The notes under the pieces are model-generated. The model was not told the origin of the DNA and did no database searches. It worked only from the letters and a program-made list of their open reading frames with translations. From an uncultured Pseudomonadota bacterium (GTDB lineage: Bacteria; Lernaellota; Lernaellaia; Lernaellales; Lernaellaceae), in assembly GCA_937967875.1 (NCBI GenBank), contig CALBTQ010000212.1, forward strand, positions 1-8,830: a stretch of 8,830 nucleotides of DNA, read 5' to 3'. Position numbers and translations under genes: made by a program. Below, in pieces: positions 5,141 to 8,830 of the stretch. Within the stretch, counting starts at the first letter, position 1. Every line of letters starts with the position of its first letter.

Positions 5141-6448
5141 ATGAAACCGGCGGCAGCGCAAAAACAGGGATGGGTGGATTTTCTCGCCTCCTTGAAGGTG
5201 ACGGTTTACACCCTCATCGTTTTAAGCCTTGCCTGTCTGGCCGGAACGATCATTCCGCAAAAGGGCGTTTCCCTCCAGCCGGACGTTCTGGCCGAAAAGC
5301 TGCGCGAACCGCTGTGGCATTGGCTGAACCTGCTGGGCTTTCTGGACGTGTTTCACAGCGTCTGGTTTTTCCTGCTGATCCTGCTCCTGGTGGTCAACCT
5401 CGTGCTGTGCACGATCCGCTTCATCCGGCGCACCTCGCGTCAGTTGCGGCGCGTCTCGGTCACGCTGGACGATTCCGGGTTCGCCGCCTTGCCGCTTCGC
5501 CAAACGGCGTCATCGTCGGTCGCGCCCGACAAGCTGGCCGATTTCTTTACCGAACGGTTGCGTAAAATCGGCAAGGTGACCCGCACCCAGAGCGACGGCG
5601 TTATCCACCTGTTCGCGCAAAACTCGCCGTTGCACCGTTACGCGAGCGTGCTGATTCATCTGAGCATCCTGTTCGTCATCGCCGGCGCGGTGCTGCGGAT
5701 TCTCTTCGGCGTCGAAGGCCAACTGCTGCTGCCCGAAGGCGGCGGCATGCAGAATATCTTCACCGACGACGCCGGCGCGGTGTATCGCCTGCCGGCCGAC
5801 GTGCGCTGCGACCGCTTCGAAGTCGAGATGTACGCCGACGGTCGCCGGCCCAAGGATTACCGCAGCGACCTGGTCGTGATCGAAAGCGGCAAGGAAACGC
5901 TGCGCAAGACCATCGAGGTCAACGATCCGTTGCGCGTCGGTCCCTTTCGCCTGTTTCAGGCCACCTACGGCCGCGAGACTTTTCCGCTGCTGACCGTCGG
6001 CGATCTCTCGCTGCCGGTGATGTTCGATCGCATCCAGTCGATCCCCGGCACGCGCGACGGTCTGCGCGTCGACCAGGCGCGCGACACCGACGCGGGTTTG
6101 CAGATTCACATCAACGTTTTCGCCGGCGACGCCCTGCACGATGCGTGGCTGACCGAAAAGGGCGAACCCACGCAACTGGGGCCGTATCGGGTCGCTTTTC
6201 CGAGCCATCGCGAGGGCTTTTACACCGGCTTGATGGTCACCGCCGACCCGGGCGTGAAGTTCGTCTGGATCGGCAGCGCGCTGTTTTTCTTCGCCTTCTT
6301 CTGGGCGATGTGGACGACCCACCGCCGCGCCTGGGTGCGTATCGCGGGCGGCACGGTGACCGTCGGCGCAACCGCCCGCAAACGGCGCGAGCACCTGAGC
6401 GCCTGGCTCGAGGACACCGTGCGCGAAATGGAGAACCTGTCACGATGA
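5141..6448 (+). CDS. resB: Cytochrome c biogenesis protein ResB (Ccs1)
   Basis: Inner-membrane partner of CcsB in the System II cytochrome c synthetase, which brings heme to the periplasmic face and helps ligate it to CXXCH motifs. The 435 residues show the family layout. LASLKVTVYTLIVLSLACLAGTIIPQ spans residues 15-40 (span 1), and span 2 is at about 72-94. The third span at about 166-187 follows SPLHRYASVLIHLS and contains the conserved His173. A large periplasmic domain (about 188-370) carries the family motif EVNDPLRVGPFRLFQATYG (259-277). A last span at about 372-393 (PGVKFVWIGSALFF) ends in HRRAWV. The start has GGGAG 7 bases upstream. It overlaps ccsB by 4 bases (ATGA), so the two are translationally coupled, and it is divergent from the operon holding ccdA and the TlpA-like gene. 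Confidence 0.95.
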   Translation: MKPAAAQKQGWVDFLASLKVTVYTLIVLSLACLAGTIIPQKGVSLQPDVLAEKLREPLWHWLNLLGFLDVFHSVWFFLLILLLVVNLVLCTIRFIRRTSRQLRRVSVTLDDSGFAALPLRQTASSSVAPDKLADFFTERLRKIGKVTRTQSDGVIHLFAQNSPLHRYASVLIHLSILFVIAGAVLRILFGVEGQLLLPEGGGMQNIFTDDAGAVYRLPADVRCDRFEVEMYADGRRPKDYRSDLVVIESGKETLRKTIEVNDPLRVGPFRLFQATYGRETFPLLTVGDLSLPVMFDRIQSIPGTRDGLRVDQARDTDAGLQIHINVFAGDALHDAWLTEKGEPTQLGPYRVAFPSHREGFYTGLMVTADPGVKFVWIGSALFFFAFFWAMWTTHRRAWVRIAGGTVTVGATARKRREHLSAWLEDTVREMENLSR

Positions 6449-7743
6449 TAGCCTTGCTTCGCGACACCGTCGCCGGACTGACCAGCGGCACGGCCTACGC
6501 CACCAGCGTCGCCGGTTTCGATCTGGCGTTTATGCTTTTCCTGCTGGCCACCGCCGCCTACATGGTCTACCTGGCTACGCGCAAGGACCTGTGGTGGAAG
6601 ATCGGTTTCGGCGCTTCGTCGGTCGCCGCGCTGGCGATGACCCTGGCGCTCATTTTGCGCTGGGTGGCCGCCGGGTGGGATCATCCGCCGTTCACGAATC
6701 TGTATGAATCGCTGGTTTTCTTCGCCTGGGGCATCGTCGTTTTCTACCTGTTTGTCGAATGGAAATACAAAATCCGTCTCGCCGGCGCCTTTATCGTGCC
6801 GCTGGCCTGCGTGACCATGGGCCTGGCCAGCCTCTCGCCCAACAAGGAAATCGAACCGCTGGTGCCCGCGCTGCAGTCGCTTTGGCTGCACCTGCACGTG
6901 GCCGTCGCCAGCATCGGCTATGCGGCGTTTCTGGCCGCCTTCGCCTTCGCCGTGCTTTTCTTTTTGAAGGATCGCGTCAGCCTCAAGTGGTTCCTGGCGA
7001 CGACTTCCGCGTTCGTGGTTTTCGCCGTGCTGGCCGCCAGCCGCGGCGCGGTGTTGCCCGCGGCGAAGTTTTATTTCGACCTGCCGGAGATGACCGGCAC
7101 GGGTGTGCACACCGGCAAGGTGTTGCTGCCCGGCGTCGGTCCGTTGCTGTTGCTGGCGATGCTCGTAGCGTTGGCGGCGTTCGTGCAGTCGCTGAGCGAT
7201 ATCGTCCGGAAGAAGGACGAAACGTCGTCGCTGGCGTTCACCTTGTTCCTCGTCGTCTTCGGCGTGCTGACCACCGGCGTCTTCTGGCTGCTCGTGCAGA
7301 CGCATCGCGTACCGCACGCGCATCTGGGCCACAATCCGTACGCCTTCGCCATGCTCGTCATCGCTTGGTTGATGTGCCTGATGGTCGTGATCTTCCACCT
7401 GCGTTACGAGGCGATTCTCAACGCTTTGCCCGAGGTGAAGGTCATCGACCGGCTCACCTACAACACGATCATGATCGGTTTTCCGCTGATGACCCTGGTG
7501 ATCATCACCGGCGCGATCTGGGCCAACAAGGCTTGGGGACGCTACTGGGGCTGGGATCCGAAGGAAACGGCCAGTCTGGTCACCTGGGGCATTTACCTAT
7601 TGTACCTGCACACGCGCCTGACCCAGGGCTGGCAGGGACGGCGCAGCATGATCATCGCGGTTATCGGCTTTGTCTCGGTGGTCTTCACTTACCTGGGCGT
7701 CAACCTGCTGCTGTCGGGTTTGCACGCCTACGCCACGGGATAA
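6445..7743 (+). CDS. ccsB: Cytochrome c biogenesis protein CcsB/ResC (CcsA family), enlarged
   Basis: Multi-span heme-handling subunit of System II that works with ResB to move heme outward and attach it to reduced apocytochrome. Marker residues: PPFTNLYESL (81-90), SLWLHLHVAVASIGYAAF (145-162, with His149/His151), GFPLMTLVIITGAIWA (345-360), the tryptophan-rich WWD box WGRYWGWDPKE (364-374), YLHTR with His389, and the C-terminal GVNLLLSGLHAY with His426. The 432 residues exceed the roughly 320 of many CcsA/CcsB proteins. The extra length lies in the middle (about 181-330) and holds about three more hydrophobic stretches around a glycine-rich segment and a His-rich loop, THRVPHAHLGH (286-296). 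The start ATG at 6445-6447 overlaps the resB stop and has GGAGA about 10 bases upstream; the frame is open further upstream inside resB but shows no homology there. Confidence 0.94.
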   Translation: MIALLRDTVAGLTSGTAYATSVAGFDLAFMLFLLATAAYMVYLATRKDLWWKIGFGASSVAALAMTLALILRWVAAGWDHPPFTNLYESLVFFAWGIVVFYLFVEWKYKIRLAGAFIVPLACVTMGLASLSPNKEIEPLVPALQSLWLHLHVAVASIGYAAFLAAFAFAVLFFLKDRVSLKWFLATTSAFVVFAVLAASRGAVLPAAKFYFDLPEMTGTGVHTGKVLLPGVGPLLLLAMLVALAAFVQSLSDIVRKKDETSSLAFTLFLVVFGVLTTGVFWLLVQTHRVPHAHLGHNPYAFAMLVIAWLMCLMVVIFHLRYEAILNALPEVKVIDRLTYNTIMIGFPLMTLVIITGAIWANKAWGRYWGWDPKETASLVTWGIYLLYLHTRLTQGWQGRRSMIIAVIGFVSVVFTYLGVNLLLSGLHAYATG

Positions 7744-7746
7744 ACG

Positions 7747-8331
7747 ATGCAAGTGCACAACGCCGCCTTCGTCACCAGCGCGGTCAAGCCCAACGGCTAC
7801 CCGCCGCCCACCATGCCCGAAATCGCCTTTGCCGGGCGCAGCAACGTGGGCAAGAGCACGCTGATCAACGCCCTGGTCGGTGTGCGCAAGCTGGCCAAGG
7901 TCGGGCAGAAACCGGGCAAGACGCGGCTGATCAACTTCTTCAACATCGACGATCGTTTCATGCTGGTCGATCTGCCGGGCTACGGTTGGGCGAAGGTCTC
8001 CAAGTCCGAGCAGGAAGCCTGGGGGCGGATGATCGAGACCTACCTCGGCAAGCGCGACAACCTGGCCTGCGTGGTCATCCTCGTCGACTTGCGGCGCGGT
8101 GTGCTGGAGATGGACCGGCAGTTGATCGATTACCTCGACGCCGTGCACAAGCCTTATTTGTTGGTCTTCACCAAGGCCGACAAGCTCAAGGGCAACGTGC
8201 GCCGCGATCAGATCCGCGCCGTAAGCCGCGAGATCGACCTGCCCATCGAGCAGATGCTCGTCACCAGCGCGGAGAAAAAACACGGCCTCGCCGCCGTGTG
8301 GGAAGCGCTCGGTAAATATCTTCCGGAGTGA
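7747..8331 (+). CDS. engB: Ribosome biogenesis GTPase EngB (YsxC/YihA)
   Basis: A small TrmE-Era-EngA-EngB-type GTPase needed in many bacteria for late assembly of the 50S ribosomal subunit; cytoplasmic. At 194 residues it is full length for the family. All G motifs are visible: G1 GRSNVGKS (30-37), the G2 threonine in GKTRLINFF (Thr59), G3 DLPGYGWAKV (75-84, with the EngB-typical GYG), G4 TKAD (142-145) and G5 TSA (173-175). It begins 3 bases after the ccsB stop with only a weak GGGA site, so it is probably translated by coupling and shares the resB-ccsB transcript. There is no evident functional link to cytochromes; it looks like a housekeeping passenger. Its stop touches that of the convergent sulfatase gene. 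Confidence 0.97.
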   Translation: MQVHNAAFVTSAVKPNGYPPPTMPEIAFAGRSNVGKSTLINALVGVRKLAKVGQKPGKTRLINFFNIDDRFMLVDLPGYGWAKVSKSEQEAWGRMIETYLGKRDNLACVVILVDLRRGVLEMDRQLIDYLDAVHKPYLLVFTKADKLKGNVRRDQIRAVSREIDLPIEQMLVTSAEKKHGLAAVWEALGKYLPE

Positions 8332-8786
8332 TTATTCGCCGCCGCCCGCCGTATAGCCCAGCGAGAACAAGCGCGACTTGAGGTCTTCGGGCAGATTGAC
8401 CGTCGCCATGATGTCGCCGACCAGCGTCTCGGACAACTGCATGTTGTGCACCTGCCATTGGTTGTAATCGTCGTGCAGCTCGACCACCAGTTCCGGCCGA
8501 TCGTCGATGACGTTGGTGCGCTCCTCCGGATCGACTGCGAGATCGAACAAAAAGCGCGGCAGCCCCGTCGGGTCGTGCGCCAGCTTGACGTTGTTTTTCA
8601 CCATCGCCTTGAACTGCGGGCCGTAGAGCATATTCTCCGCGTAAAGCGTGCGGTCGGCCGGCAGCTCGCCGAGGATGTTCAGGCCCGGCAGATTTTCCGG
8701 CGGCGCTATTCCGGCCGCTTGGGCGAAGGTCGGCAGCAGATCGATCAGGCTGACCGGCTCGGCGATGCGCGTTCCCGCGGCGAGGC
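8332..8786 (-). CDS. Sulfatase-family hydrolase, C-terminal fragment
   Basis: The last 150 residues of a sulfatase or alkaline-phosphatase-superfamily enzyme. The frame runs open from the genomic edge at 8786. It begins LAAGTRIAEPVSLIDLLPTFAQ and continues AAGIAPPENLPGLNIL, the classic end of the sulfatase catalytic domain (GxRi..PVslIDllPT). Then come the RTLYAEN strand, the LPRFLFDLAVDPEERTNV segment (family pattern LYDL..DP.E..N) and a C-terminal helix ending in LFSLGYTAGGGE. The active-site region with the formylglycine Cys/Ser motif lies beyond the contig, so activity and substrate cannot be judged. The Met at 8629-8631 is internal, not the start. It converges on engB with no bases between the two stop codons. 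Confidence 0.9.
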
Positions 8787-8830
8787 AGATCGGAAGAGCG
8801 TCGTGTAGGGAAAGAGTGTAGATCTCGGTG
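8787..8830 (+). other. Illumina TruSeq universal adapter (artefact)
   Basis: From AGATCGGAAGAGCGTCGTGT to the end, all 44 bases match the reverse complement of the TruSeq universal (P5) adapter, running past the Read 1 primer into AGATCTCGGTG with no second index between. It is library sequence that was not trimmed, and it truncates the sulfatase gene. Confidence 0.98.

Noticed and set aside
6220..7398. A 392-codon minus-strand frame opposite resB/ccsB
   Set aside because: Antisense shadow; Gln/His/Arg-rich product with no start context.
6759..8315. A 518-codon plus-strand frame across ccsB and engB
   Set aside because: It is out of frame with both well-supported genes, and its product is Arg/Gly/Ala-rich with no domain I recognise.
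8629..8631. ATG at 8629-8631 as the start of a 99-residue gene
   Set aside because: The same frame continues upstream to the genomic edge with clear sulfatase sequence (PVSLIDLLPT), so this Met is internal.
44..8786. Mobile elements, CRISPR arrays, tRNA or rRNA genes
   Set aside because: No transposase or integrase motifs, terminal repeats, regularly spaced repeats or cloverleaf-like stretches were seen; coding is nearly continuous.

Overview
This is a GC-rich bacterial chromosomal fragment, almost certainly from an Illumina assembly. Both outer edges are sequencing adapter: bases 1-43 and 8787-8830 match the TruSeq adapters, so only 44-8786 is genomic. Because of this, thiC at the left edge and a sulfatase gene at the right edge are cut. 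The organism looks Gram-negative and uncultured. It uses System II (Ccs) cytochrome c maturation, has periplasmic thioredoxins, and has TTGACA / GTGCTAGG-type promoters that I associate with deltaproteobacterial-like lineages such as Myxococcota or Desulfobacterota. That placement is inference; no marker gene settles it.

Left arm, minus strand (reading from 4965 down to 45): a small secreted protein with three DxNxDG calcium-loop repeats, a membrane-anchored SH3 + FxLYD protein, a CcdA-thioredoxin fusion, a TlpA/ResA-like thioredoxin, xseA (exonuclease VII large subunit), then a sigma70-type promoter, a TPP riboswitch and the first 96 codons of thiC. Spacing is tight from ccdA to xseA (7 bases, then 0 bases). 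A 13-bp hairpin separates the SH3-FxLYD gene from ccdA. thiC is its own transcription unit under thiamine control.

Right arm, plus strand: resB, ccsB (resC) and engB, packed with a 4-base overlap and a 3-base gap. They end stop-to-stop against the C-terminal part of a sulfatase on the minus strand. The two arms are divergent and share a 175-base promoter region at 4966-5140.

Functionally the core is a complete System II cytochrome c maturation set split over a divergent promoter region. CcdA imports electrons, two periplasmic thioredoxin-like domains can reduce the apocytochrome CXXCH cysteines, and ResB/CcsB export heme and join it to the protein. The two small anchored or secreted proteins at the head of the minus operon are uncharacterised and are candidates for accessory envelope factors. 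I see no mobile element, CRISPR array, tRNA or rRNA. No wholly new system stands out; the most unusual points are the enlarged CcsB, the two accessory proteins and a readable switching model for the thiC leader.
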